Assembly (NCBI GenBank): GCA_021781455.1
Contig: JAJXWV010000088.1
Coordinates: forward strand, 1 to 47,072
DNA: 47,072 nt
Source: Acidobacteriota bacterium
GTDB lineage: Bacteria; Acidobacteriota; Thermoanaerobaculia; Gp7-AA8
Direction of reading: 5' to 3'
Shown: positions 13,567 to 21,516 of the stretch, one piece after another
Layout: every line of letters begins with the position of its first letter
How positions within the stretch are numbered: position 1 is the stretch's first letter
Program-made: the position numbers and the translations under genes
The notes under the pieces: generated by a model
Told to the model about the DNA's origin: nothing
Database searches by the model: none
Seen by the model: only the letters and a program-made list of their open reading frames with translations

Positions 13567-14723
13567 ACGATCGCGAGCGCGCGCTGACGCTGCTTCGCCG
13601 CATCGAAGGCGAGTCGCTCTATGCGTCTCTGGTTCTGCAGAACGACAGCGGATTCGTGCGCACGCTCGTGCTCGGCGTGCTGCGCTGGCGCTCGCGGCTC
13701 GACTTTGCGATCTCGTCCTTCGCCGCCCGACGCATCGAGCCTGAGATCCTCGACGTCCTGCGCCTCGGGGCCTTTCAGCTCCTGTTCACCGATGTGGCCG
13801 CGTACGCGGTCGTGGCCGAGACGGTGGAGCTCGCGCCGCGGTGGGCGCGCGGGTTCGTCAATGCCATCCTGCGGAAGATCGCTTCGGGAAAGGCTCCTGA
13901 GCCGGCCAGCGTCGCCACCCGCACGGCTCATCCCGAATGGTTGATGGATCGCTGGACGAGCTTTTTCGGCGCTGAGCGAGCCGTGGCAATCGCTCTCGCC
14001 GATCAGCAGCTCTCGTATCCCGACGTGCTGACGTTGAGCGGCGAGGTGCCGCCCGATTCGGTCAGGTCGGATCTCGTCGACGGCATCTGGAAACTGCACG
14101 GATCGAGCGCGGCGCTCGACCGCAGCAGCTGGTGGCCGATGGACGAGGGGAGTGCCGTGGTTGCGGCGATTGCGGCGAATGCCGGCGAGGAAGTGCTCGA
14201 CCTGGCGGCAGCTCCCGGCGGGAAGTCGCTGTACGCGGCGACGCGCGGCAGACGTGTCTTCAGCAGCGACGTCTCGATGGCGCGGCTTCGGCCGCTGATC
14301 ACCCGCGATCCGCGGCACGTCGTCGTCAGCGACGGCAGGAGGCCGCCCTTTGCGCGCCGGTTCCAGACGGTCCTTCTCGACGCGCCGTGCAGCGCGACCG
14401 GAACCATACGCAAGAATCCGGAGATCAAGTGGCGGCTGCAGGAGAGCGATCTGGCCGCATTCTCGAGGCTGCAGCGCGACCTGTTGACCTCGGCGTTAGG
14501 CGTGGCCGGCGAGACATGCGTCTATTCGACGTGCTCGCTCGAGCCGGAGGAGAACGACGCGGTCGTGGCGGAGGCGTTGGCGTCGAATCCGGAGTTCGAG
14601 CTCGCGGATGTTCGGCCCTACTCGCCGCCCGGCGTTGGTCCCTGGATCGATGGCCGCGTTCTGCGACTCACGCCCGAGTCGGGGGCCGACGGGTTCATCG
14701 TGCACGTCCTGCGGAGGAAGTGA
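13563..14723 (+). CDS. rsmB: 16S rRNA m5C967 methyltransferase, RsmB/Sun type
   Basis: 386 residues from GTG at 13563, which overlaps the fmt stop. The first about 130 residues form a short NusB-like RNA-binding domain ('GFVRTLVLGVLRWRSRLDF'). The methyltransferase part has the SAM motif 'VLDLAAAPGGKS', the 'LLDAPCSATGT' motif with its Cys, and the catalytic 'YSTCSLEPEEND'. The order fmt-rsmB is common in bacteria. The domain is a little shorter than the E. coli protein (429 residues) but no motif is missing. Confidence 0.92.
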   Translation: MNDRERALTLLRRIEGESLYASLVLQNDSGFVRTLVLGVLRWRSRLDFAISSFAARRIEPEILDVLRLGAFQLLFTDVAAYAVVAETVELAPRWARGFVNAILRKIASGKAPEPASVATRTAHPEWLMDRWTSFFGAERAVAIALADQQLSYPDVLTLSGEVPPDSVRSDLVDGIWKLHGSSAALDRSSWWPMDEGSAVVAAIAANAGEEVLDLAAAPGGKSLYAATRGRRVFSSDVSMARLRPLITRDPRHVVVSDGRRPPFARRFQTVLLDAPCSATGTIRKNPEIKWRLQESDLAAFSRLQRDLLTSALGVAGETCVYSTCSLEPEENDAVVAEALASNPEFELADVRPYSPPGVGPWIDGRVLRLTPESGADGFIVHVLRRK

Positions 14724-14733
14724 TCGTTGCGAG

Positions 14734-14766
14734 GCCACGAGGTCACCGGGTCACGAGGTCACCAGG
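14734..14766 (+). repeat. Short 8-bp tandem array (TCACGAGG type)
   Basis: Copies of TCACGAGG and near variants (CCACGAGG, TCACCGGG) in tandem immediately after rsmB. The unit is the reverse complement of the CCTCGTGA unit that fills the right edge of the window, so the same unit is used at two places 32 kb apart. Confidence 0.7.
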
Positions 14767-14780
14767 GTGCGGGGTTCCTT

Positions 14781-14994
14781 CCGTCACTCTGAGCCGGCGG
14801 AACCGCGGGGGCGGTGGACGGGCGGGAGCGGTGGAGCGCGGCGAAGAGTCACTTACCGGGACGATTGGTCGGCTGGAGCGGATCGCGCATGACGGCAGGC
14901 TCACCGCGATCGTGCAATCTGGAGAGTCTTCGCCGCGCTCCGCCGCTCCAACCTCCCGGGCCTTCCTCGCGGCTCCGCCGGCTCAGAGTGACGG
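14781..14994. repeat. Palindromic intergenic element, copy 2 (long form)
   Basis: 214 bp with ends CCGTCACTCTGAGCCGGCGG and CCGCCGGCTCAGAGTGACGG. The inner arms contain GGAGCGCGGCGAAGAGTC and its mirror. The middle carries an extra segment (GACGGCAGGCTCACCGCGAT) shared with copy 4 but absent from copies 1 and 3. It fills most of the 345-bp gap between rsmB and the GH15 gene. Confidence 0.85.
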
Positions 14995-15068
14995 AGCAAG
15001 CGATATGCTCACGGCTGCGAATGGCACAGGGTTCGTCTCGCCCCAACTGCTTCTTCGGATGACCGCGG

Positions 15069-17108
15069 ATGCCTCGTGATCTCGTCATTGGCAACGGCTC
15101 GCTGCTGATCGGTTTCGACGCTCAGTACCGGCTGGCCGATTTCTACTTCCCGCATGTCGGGATGGAGAACCACGCCGCCTCGCGCTTCCGTTTCGGCGTA
15201 TGGGCCGACGAGAGTCTGCACTGGTGCGAAGATCCTGAGTGGCAAAGGCAGCTCGTCTACCTTAGGGACACGCTGGTTACCGACGTAAGGCTCGAGAACA
15301 TCGACGCCGGGCTGCGCCTGCGCTGCTACGACGCCGTGGACTCCGAGGCGAACGTCTACGTGCGCAAGATCGTGGTTCGCAATCTCCGCGCGGAACGGCG
15401 CACGGTGAAGCTGTTCTTCCATCACGATTTCAACCTCTACGGCAGCGCCATCGCCGACACCGTGATGTTCGATCCGGAGTCGCAGTCGATCGTGCATTAC
15501 AAGGCCCGCCGCTATTTCCTGATGAACGCCGCCACGGAGGCGGGGACCGGAATCGCGGAGTACGCATGCGGGAGAAGCGGCATAGGCGGAGCCGAGGGGA
15601 CGTGGCGCGATGCCGAAGACGGCCGGCTGTCGATGAGCGCGATCGCGCAGGGCGCGGTCGATTCTACGTTTGCCGTGGCGCTCGATCTCGAGGCCGGAGC
15701 GACGACCACGGTCTGGTCGTGGATCTGCGCGGGACAGGATTACGAGTCCGTGCGCAGTCTCGACGGCGCCGTGCGCGAAGAAACGCCGGCGCGGGTCATG
15801 TCGCGAACCGCCTCCTACTGGTACACGTGGGTCAACAAGAACGGCGAGCAACTCGGCGATCTCCCCGACGAGATCGTCGATCTCTACAGACGCTCGCTGC
15901 TGATCATCGACACGCAGTGCGACCGCGACGGCGCCGTCCTCGCCGCCAACGACTCGGACATCCAGTGGGGCCACAACGACAACTACTCGTACACCTGGAC
16001 GCGCGATGCGGTGTTTGTCTGCGATGCCACGGACCGCGCCGGATATCCGGAGTTCACCCGGCGGTTTCTCCGCTTTGCCCACGACGTCATTCGCGACGAG
16101 GGTTACTTCCTGCACAAGTACAACCCCGACGGCTCGGTGGCCTCCCTCTGGCATCCGTGGATCCGGAATGGCAAACCGCAGCTGCCGATCCAGGAGGACG
16201 AGACTGCTCTGGTGATCTGGCTGGTCGCGCGCCATTACGAGCGCAGCCGCGATCTCGACCTGCTTCGTTCGGTGTACCGCAGACTGGTCGTGCAGCCCGC
16301 CGAGTTCCTTCTCTCCTACCGCGATCCTGACACCGGTCTGCCGCTGCCGAGCTTCGACATCTGGGAGGAGCGGCAGGGAGTCTTCACGTTCACGACCTGC
16401 GCCGTCGTGGCGGGGTTGCTGGCCGCTGCGAAGCTGGCCAATCTGTTCAACGACCAGGAGCGGGGGGAGATGTACGCCACGGCCGCAAACGAAACTCGCG
16501 AGGCGATGGTCAAGCACCTCTGGCTCGATTCGGAGAAGCGCTTCGCCCGCGGGCTGCTGCTGCGCGACGAGTCGCTGGAGCTCGACGCTGCCGTCGATGC
16601 CTCCACGTTCGGCGTGTTCTACCTCGGCGTCTTCCCGCCCGCCAGCGCCATATCCGAGGGAACGATGCGGGCCATCCGTGAGCGACTGAACGTCGACACC
16701 GATGTGGGAGGCATCGCCCGTTACGAGGGCGACAGTTATCACCGTATCAGCGAAGAGACCGCGCGCGTTCCGGGAAACCCGTGGATCGTCTGCACGCTCT
16801 GGATGGCGGAGTACCTGCTGGCTCGGGCGTCCAGCCTCGACGACCTGCGCGCTGCGTCCGACATCATCTGGTGGGTGCGATCGAAGGCGCTGCCGTCGCT
16901 CGTCCTCCCCGAGCAGGTCAATCCATACGATGGATCGGCGCTCTCGGTGGCGCCGCTGACCTGGAGCCATGCCCAGCTGGTCTCGGTGGTCAACCGGTAC
17001 GCCGAGGCGATGGGACGACTGCGCCACAAATCCGGCGAGATACAAGGCCAGGAATCACTGCACAACGAGCGGTCAGATGCCGTTGACAATCCCCGGCATC
17101 TCTCCTAG
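15069..17108 (+). CDS. GH15 glucoamylase / trehalase-like glycoside hydrolase
   Basis: 679 residues without a signal peptide, so probably cytoplasmic. The N-terminal beta domain begins 'IGNGSLLIGFDAQYRLADFY'. The (alpha/alpha)6 barrel starts near residue 270 and carries 'YSYTWTRDAVFVCDATDRAG', the proposed general-acid Glu in 'IQEDETALVIW' (about residue 375) and the general-base Glu in 'LPEQVNPYDGS' (about residue 615). Family members hydrolyse terminal alpha-1,4 glucose from oligosaccharides or, in a subgroup, trehalose; the sequence alone does not decide between them. Its 3' end carries the promoter of the HU gene. Confidence 0.9.
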   Translation: MPRDLVIGNGSLLIGFDAQYRLADFYFPHVGMENHAASRFRFGVWADESLHWCEDPEWQRQLVYLRDTLVTDVRLENIDAGLRLRCYDAVDSEANVYVRKIVVRNLRAERRTVKLFFHHDFNLYGSAIADTVMFDPESQSIVHYKARRYFLMNAATEAGTGIAEYACGRSGIGGAEGTWRDAEDGRLSMSAIAQGAVDSTFAVALDLEAGATTTVWSWICAGQDYESVRSLDGAVREETPARVMSRTASYWYTWVNKNGEQLGDLPDEIVDLYRRSLLIIDTQCDRDGAVLAANDSDIQWGHNDNYSYTWTRDAVFVCDATDRAGYPEFTRRFLRFAHDVIRDEGYFLHKYNPDGSVASLWHPWIRNGKPQLPIQEDETALVIWLVARHYERSRDLDLLRSVYRRLVVQPAEFLLSYRDPDTGLPLPSFDIWEERQGVFTFTTCAVVAGLLAAAKLANLFNDQERGEMYATAANETREAMVKHLWLDSEKRFARGLLLRDESLELDAAVDASTFGVFYLGVFPPASAISEGTMRAIRERLNVDTDVGGIARYEGDSYHRISEETARVPGNPWIVCTLWMAEYLLARASSLDDLRAASDIIWWVRSKALPSLVLPEQVNPYDGSALSVAPLTWSHAQLVSVVNRYAEAMGRLRHKSGEIQGQESLHNERSDAVDNPRHLS

Positions 17109-17111
17109 ATT
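17083..17111 (+). promoter_or_regulatory. Sigma-70-type promoter of the HU gene
   Basis: TTGACA at 17083-17088 and TAGATT at 17106-17111 with a 17-bp spacer: a perfect -35, the optimal spacing and a near-consensus -10. It overlaps the last codons of the GH15 gene and leaves a leader of about 50 bases ending in a strong ribosome site. Confidence 0.85.
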
Positions 17112-17168
17112 GTCGAAAAATCCCGCATAACTCCAGAGTTTTTCGCCGTTGAACGAGGAGGAATTGTT

Positions 17169-17474
17169 ATGGCAGGCAAGGGTGACGTCATCAACGCGAT
17201 TGCCGAGCAGGCCGGCATTTCGAAGAAAGAGGCCACGGCCGCGTTCGATGCTTTCGTCGAGTACATTTCCGAGACGTGCCAGAGGGGTGAACGCTGCGCG
17301 GTTCCGGGGCTGGGAAGTTTCTCGGTGTCGCACCGCAAGGCCCGCGAAGGCCGCAACCCCCGGACCCGGGAAAAGATCACGATTCCAGCCTCGAAGAACG
17401 TCCGGTTCAAGGCAGGCAAGGACCTTCGCGATGCCGTGAACGCTCCGAAGCGCGCCGCCAAGGGCCGCAAGTAA
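17169..17474 (+). CDS. HU-family nucleoid protein
   Basis: 101 residues, preceded by GAGGAGG 8 bases before the ATG. The HU fold is complete: 'KGDVINAIAEQAGISKKEAT', then 'PGLGSFSV' and the DNA-grasping arm 'REGRNPRTREKITIPASKNV' with its conserved R-N-P tip. A basic tail (APKRAAKGRK) of about 10 residues extends past the usual end, seen in some high-GC HU proteins. It bends and packs DNA. It has its own strong promoter and terminator, as expected for an abundant protein. Confidence 0.96.
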   Translation: MAGKGDVINAIAEQAGISKKEATAAFDAFVEYISETCQRGERCAVPGLGSFSVSHRKAREGRNPRTREKITIPASKNVRFKAGKDLRDAVNAPKRAAKGRK

Positions 17475-17498
17475 CACTCACCCGCCCGTCATGATTCG

Positions 17499-17525
17499 AA
17501 CGCCCCGCGCCGAGCGGGGCGTTTT
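17499..17525 (+). terminator. Rho-independent terminator of the HU gene
   Basis: The stem CGCCCCGC / GCGGGGCG with a 4-base loop (GCCG or similar) is followed by TTTTCGTT. It begins 24 bp after the HU stop codon. Confidence 0.9.
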
Positions 17526-17532
17526 CGTTGGA

Positions 17533-17610
17533 GTAGGGACGCGCAGCAGCGCGTCCGCAACTCTGGTGGAGGATGACGAGAGCTGCGGACGCGCTGCTTC
17601 GCGTCCCTAC
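17533..17610. repeat. Inverted repeat between HU and dGTPase genes
   Basis: GTAGGGACGCG ... GCGCGTCCGCA is mirrored by TGCGGACGCGC ... CGCGTCCCTAC, giving arms of about 27 bases around a 24-base loop. The right end supplies the stop codon of the minus-strand dGTPase gene (17607-17609). Confidence 0.8.
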
Positions 17611-18632
17611 ACGCGCGCCCGCGGCACGAACAGCCGCTCATACATCGAGATGGCGTAGCGGTCCGTCATTCCGGCGATGAAGTCGATGGCCAGGCGCTCG
17701 ACCGGCTCGTCGCTGTCCGTGTCGAGGAATTCGTGCGGCTGTGCGACCACGTGCTCGAACAGCGCGATCAGCACCTTCTGCGCTTTCTCGAACTCGTCGC
17801 GTACGCTGGGAGTCAGGTACATGTTCTCGAACATGTAGCGTCGCAACTCCTCGAGCGCCTGCAGCACCTCGTCGGACATGGAGATGGCCTCGTAGTCACA
17901 GGCCAGCGTGGAGTTGATGACGTCGCGCACCATCCGGTCGATGCGCTTGCTGCCCGCGGCGCCGAGCGTCTTGCGAACCTCCTTCGGGAGGTCGTTCTCC
18001 GCGATGATCCCGGCCCGCACGCCGTCGTCGATGTCGTGATTGACGTAGGCGATGATGTCGGAGATCCGGACAATGTCTCCCTCGAGCGTCAGGGCGCGGG
18101 ACTTGGGCCGCTTGCGGAGCAGCTCTCCCTTTTCGCCCTTGGAATGCTTGAGGATTCCGTCGCGGACCTCGACGGTGAGGTTGAGGCCCTGTCCGTTGCG
18201 CTCGAGTTTTTCGACGACGCGCACCGACTGGCGGTAGTGATCGAAGCCGCCTTTGATGAGCTTGTTGAGCGCCGCCTCGCCGGCATGGCCGAAGGCCGAA
18301 TGGCCTACGTCGTGGCCGAGGGCGATCGCCTCGGTCAAGACCTCGTTGAGGCGGAGCGATTTGGCGATCGTGCGTCCGATCTGCATCACCTCGAGCACGT
18401 GTGTAAGGCGGGTGCGGTAGTGGTCGCCTTCGGGCGCGAGGAAGACCTGCGTCTTGTGCTTGAGCCGGCGAAAGGCCTTGCAATGGATGATGCGGTCGCG
18501 GTCGCGCTGGTACGACGGGCGGAGGTCGTCCTCCGGCTCCTCGCGGTCGCGTCCGCGCGTTTCCGCGCTCTTCGCGGCCTGCGGAACCAGCGTGTCGGAC
18601 TCGATCTTCTCGAGCATCTCGCGGATGTTCAT
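17607..18632 (-). CDS. dgt: dGTP triphosphohydrolase-like HD-domain protein
   Basis: 341 residues, the length of the shorter bacterial dGTPase-like group. It opens with 'SYQRDRDRIIHCKAFRRLKH'. The metal-binding HD residues lie in 'RTRLTHVLEV' (His), 'ALGHDVGHSAFGHAGE' (His-Asp) and a later 'DIIAYVNHDIDDGVRAG'. Such enzymes cleave deoxynucleoside triphosphates to deoxynucleoside and triphosphate, affecting dNTP pools. The start ATG follows no strong ribosome site. It runs towards the HU gene, with an inverted repeat between them. Confidence 0.88.
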   Translation of the reverse strand: MNIREMLEKIESDTLVPQAAKSAETRGRDREEPEDDLRPSYQRDRDRIIHCKAFRRLKHKTQVFLAPEGDHYRTRLTHVLEVMQIGRTIAKSLRLNEVLTEAIALGHDVGHSAFGHAGEAALNKLIKGGFDHYRQSVRVVEKLERNGQGLNLTVEVRDGILKHSKGEKGELLRKRPKSRALTLEGDIVRISDIIAYVNHDIDDGVRAGIIAENDLPKEVRKTLGAAGSKRIDRMVRDVINSTLACDYEAISMSDEVLQALEELRRYMFENMYLTPSVRDEFEKAQKVLIALFEHVVAQPHEFLDTDSDEPVERLAIDFIAGMTDRYAISMYERLFVPRARV

Positions 18633-18733
18633 GCGCTCATTCTAGCGAGCGTCGGCGCGGGTTCCGGCGGGTTGTGGAGGAGGGGAATTGCAGGCGCGAG
18701 ATGTTGTGACCGGCTCTACGCGGGGTAGAAGCA

Positions 18734-18788
18734 GGGCGCAGCTGCGCCCCACAGGAGAAGCTCGCGGACGACGGCCAGGTCGTCCGCC
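18734..18788. repeat. Two adjacent hairpins downstream of phzF-like gene
   Basis: A perfect 16-bp palindrome GGGCGCAGCTGCGCCC at 18734-18749 is followed by GCGGACGAC / GTCGTCCGC around a short loop (about 18765-18788). They stand just past the stop of the minus-strand PhzF gene and could end its transcript, though no T-run follows. Confidence 0.5.
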
Positions 18789-18801
18789 TCGCGAATGGTG
18801 A

Positions 18802-19587
18802 TCACACTTCCAGCTCGCCGCGCAGGACGGTCGCTGCTTTTCCGCCGAGCTTCACCCGATCACCCGCCAGGCGGACGCGGATGACACCTCCCCGTGCGGA
18901 GGCCTGGTAACCGACGAGCTTCTCCCTGCCGAGTCGCGAGCACCAGTAAGGCGTGAGGCAGGTGTGCGCCGATCCGGTCACCGGATCCTCGTCGACGCCG
19001 ACGGCCGGCGCAAAGAATCGCGAGAAAAAGTCGTACTCTCCCTCGCCGCGGCTGGTGACGATGACGGCGCGCGCAGGAATCCTGCGAAGGGCCGCGAAGT
19101 CGGGCTGCACCGCCCGAACGGCGTCGGGAGAATCGACCTCGACGATGTAATCCGCCACGTTCCGGCCGACATAGCGCGGCCCGGCGATGGCGAGCGCTTC
19201 GAGCAGGCCGGCAGCGGGCTCGCACTCCTGGTCGGGCTGAGCCGGAAAATCGAGCTCGATCCACTCGCCGTCACGCGAGGCAGTCAGAAGTCCGCTCTTC
19301 GTGTGAAAGCGCGCCGTTTGTTTCCCCTCGAGGATCTCTTCCTGCCAGAGCGCATGCGCGCTGGCCAGCGTCGCGTGGCCGCACAGATTCACTTCCACCT
19401 TCGGCGTGAACCAGCGCAGGGAGAAGCCATCGGACTGTCCCAGCAGAAAGGCCGTCTCCGAAAGGTTCATCTCCGTGGCGACGCTCTGCATCCAGGCCGC
19501 ATCGCGCTCACGGTCGAGCAGGCAGACCGCGGCCGGGTTGCCGCGAAACGGGACATCGGTGAAGGCGTCGATCTGGAGGAGGCGCAT
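18802..19587 (-). CDS. PhzF-family isomerase/epimerase-like protein
   Basis: 261 residues with the two-lobed diaminopimelate-epimerase-like fold. The N-terminal 'IDAFTDVPFRGNPAAVC', the active-site Glu in 'NLSETAF' (residue 44), 'NLCGHATLASAH' and the second-lobe 'DPVTGSAHTCLTPYW' are all present. PhzF itself isomerises a phenazine precursor, but most chromosomal relatives such as YddE have no known substrate, and no phenazine genes are nearby. It is preceded on the minus strand by a palindromic repeat. Confidence 0.9.
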   Translation of the reverse strand: MRLLQIDAFTDVPFRGNPAAVCLLDRERDAAWMQSVATEMNLSETAFLLGQSDGFSLRWFTPKVEVNLCGHATLASAHALWQEEILEGKQTARFHTKSGLLTASRDGEWIELDFPAQPDQECEPAAGLLEALAIAGPRYVGRNVADYIVEVDSPDAVRAVQPDFAALRRIPARAVIVTSRGEGEYDFFSRFFAPAVGVDEDPVTGSAHTCLTPYWCSRLGREKLVGYQASARGGVIRVRLAGDRVKLGGKAATVLRGELEV

Positions 19588-19616
19588 GGCGCGAGATTAC
19601 CGCGGTCGCTGCGCCA

Positions 19617-19812
19617 CCGTCACTCTGAGCCGGCGCAACCGCGCCCCCGTCACTCTGAGCCGGCGCAACCGCGGGGGCGGTGGACGGGCGGGAGCGGTGG
19701 AGCGCGGCGAAGAGTCTCTTACCGGGACGATCAGCAGGTTTGAGACTCTTCGCCGCGCTACGCCGCTCCGCCCACCCACCTCCCACGCGGCTCCGCCGGC
19801 TCAGAGTGACGG
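19617..19812. repeat. Palindromic intergenic element, copy 3, left end doubled
   Basis: Two successive left ends (CCGTCACTCTGAGCCGGCGC, 29 bp apart) precede the body, and a single right end CCGGCTCAGAGTGACGG closes it. The core lacks the insert found in copies 2 and 4. Nothing else is seen in the 274-bp gap apart from GCGGAACC units at 19824-19853. Confidence 0.85.
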
Positions 19813-19861
19813 AACTGCGCCACGGCGGAACCGCGCAACCGCGGAACCGCGTAACCCCGTT

Positions 19862-20647
19862 TCAGAACCCCTCTACCGTTGCGGCCTTCTTGTACAGCAG
19901 CCAGACGATGAAGAAGCCCACCACGATCACGCCTGTGAGGCAGGCGTCGCGGAACGGGTTGCTGTACATCGTCGGGTAGTGATTGCTGATCATCGCGAAC
20001 ACGAGCGGTACCGACATGTACGTGTTGTGCCGTGACCGCAAGCCGGCGATTTTCACCTCGGGCGAGTCCGCGGCCAGCGGCGTGCCGGCCTTGATCGCGG
20101 CGATGATCTGCTTCTGCTTCGGCCAGATGACCATCCAGACGTTGAGCGCCATCATCGTTCCGAAGATCATTCCCACGTGGATGTAGAGCGCCCGGCCGCT
20201 GTAGTGGCCGACGAACTCGAGGAAGAAGTAGAAGGCGGCGAACAGGATCATGCAGATGAAGGCCGCCAGCGGCTTGTTGCTCATGGCCTTCATGAGGGCG
20301 TTGTAGACGACGAACCCGATGGCCAGCAGGATCAAAAAGATGGCCACCCACAGCCATGGGTTGCCGACGTGATCCGGATCGAACAGGACGAGCTTGGACT
20401 GGTAGTAGATGAGGCCCGCCAGCAGGATGCCGGTAATCCACGTCCAGGCAGCACCCCAGCGGAACCAGTAAAGTGCTCGCGGAAGGAGCTCGGGATTGAC
20501 GGCGCGCTTGGTCGGTCCATCGATCTTTCCCTGGAACGGGCCGTTGACCCAGTTGAAGAAATAGAGAAGACCGATCCAGGTGATACCGGCGACGACGTGG
20601 GCCCAACGGAAAAGGAGCTGAAGGAGGTCGTTGACTTGACTAGGCAT
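19862..20647 (-). CDS. PuuD N-terminal (Urate_ox_N) domain membrane protein
   Basis: 261 residues with a good ribosome site (GGAGAGG) before the ATG. About seven hydrophobic helices carry the family marks 'RWAHVVAGITWIGLLYF', 'ALYWFRWGAAWTWITGI', 'HYSGRALYIHVGMIFGTMMA', 'NVWMVIWPKQ' and 'RHNTYMSVPLVFAMISNHYP'. In the urate hydroxylase PuuD this membrane part is followed by a cytochrome c domain; here there is none. Conserved His suggest haem binding. A role in electron transfer is possible, but urate oxidation is unproven and no purine genes are nearby. Confidence 0.82.
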   Translation of the reverse strand: MPSQVNDLLQLLFRWAHVVAGITWIGLLYFFNWVNGPFQGKIDGPTKRAVNPELLPRALYWFRWGAAWTWITGILLAGLIYYQSKLVLFDPDHVGNPWLWVAIFLILLAIGFVVYNALMKAMSNKPLAAFICMILFAAFYFFLEFVGHYSGRALYIHVGMIFGTMMALNVWMVIWPKQKQIIAAIKAGTPLAADSPEVKIAGLRSRHNTYMSVPLVFAMISNHYPTMYSNPFRDACLTGVIVVGFFIVWLLYKKAATVEGF

Positions 20648-20661
20648 GTCCTCTCCTTAGA

Positions 20662-20689
20662 TGGCAGGTGGCAGGTGGCAGGTCGCAGG
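20662..20689 (+). repeat. Heptamer array (TGGCAGG x4)
   Basis: Three perfect TGGCAGG units and one TCGCAGG lie between the divergent genes at 20647 and 20781. Unlike most arrays in this window, no reverse-complement partner array is seen nearby. Confidence 0.8.
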
Positions 20690-20780
20690 AGGTTGTGATC
20701 GACTGGCGCACCGTGCGCCCGAGAGCTGAGACCCGCGGTGGTTGAGTTGTCGTCCGGGAGGCTGAAAAGATTATAGACGT

Positions 20781-21482
20781 ATGTCTGACGAGTTCCGAGA
20801 CACAGTCGCAGTGGTGACGGGCGCATCGAGCGGTATCGGCCGAGCCACGGCCGAACGGCTCGCCGGCGAAGGGGCGCGCGTGGTGGTGTTCGCACGCACG
20901 CGCCAGGCTCTGGGATCCCTCGCTGCAAAGCACGGAGAGCGGATGATCGCTGTCGCCGGCGACGTCTCCGACCCTGCGGCGATCGAGAATCTCTTTGCGG
21001 AAGCCGAGCGGCGCTTCGGCCCCTGCCGCATTCTCGTGAACGCCGCGGGGATGATCGATCCGCGCCTCATGGTGCAAACCTCGCCCGAGGAGTGGGACCG
21101 GATGTTCGCCGTGAACGTGCGCGGCGCGTTTCTGGCATCTCGACGGGCGCTGCCGTCGATGTTGAGCGCCGGCGGCGGAGCGATCGTGAACGTAGCCTCC
21201 ATCTCGGGCGTTGTCGGCCCGGAAAAGTTTCCAGGGTTCGTCTCGTATTGCGCGAGCAAGGCGGCGGTCATCGCGTTGACCGAGGCCCTGGCCGTGGAGA
21301 TCCGCGAGCGAAACGTGCGAGTGAACTGCATCAGCCCCGGCTCGGTGGACACGAAGATGTGGAAGCGGGCCGGCGGCGGCGCGCCGGCCGACATGACAGC
21401 GGAGGAAGTCGCGGAAGCGGTCGTGTTTCTGGCCTCCGACCGCTCGCGGCCGATGAACGGGCAGAATCTGAGGTTGTGGTGA
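20781..21482 (+). CDS. Short-chain dehydrogenase/reductase (FabG-like)
   Basis: 233 residues. It has the cofactor motif 'VVTGASSGIGRATA' (residues 11-24), 'LVNAAG' (85-90), the catalytic Ser near 140 and the Tyr156-x3-Lys160 pair in 'SYCASKAA', and ends 'NGQNLRLW'. Arg37 and Arg39-Thr40 after the second strand favour NADP(H). The substrate is unknown, with 3-oxoacyl chains a common guess for this group. It is followed 34 bp later by alr. Confidence 0.88.
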   Translation: MSDEFRDTVAVVTGASSGIGRATAERLAGEGARVVVFARTRQALGSLAAKHGERMIAVAGDVSDPAAIENLFAEAERRFGPCRILVNAAGMIDPRLMVQTSPEEWDRMFAVNVRGAFLASRRALPSMLSAGGGAIVNVASISGVVGPEKFPGFVSYCASKAAVIALTEALAVEIRERNVRVNCISPGSVDTKMWKRAGGGAPADMTAEEVAEAVVFLASDRSRPMNGQNLRLW

Positions 21483-21516
21483 TGGCGAGACGGCTCGCGG
21501 CGCAGGAGATGCGGGA

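Noticed and set aside
15009-17045. 678-residue minus-strand open frame
   Set aside because: It mirrors the GH15 gene, whose catalytic motifs are all in the plus frame; the antisense product has no recognisable domain.
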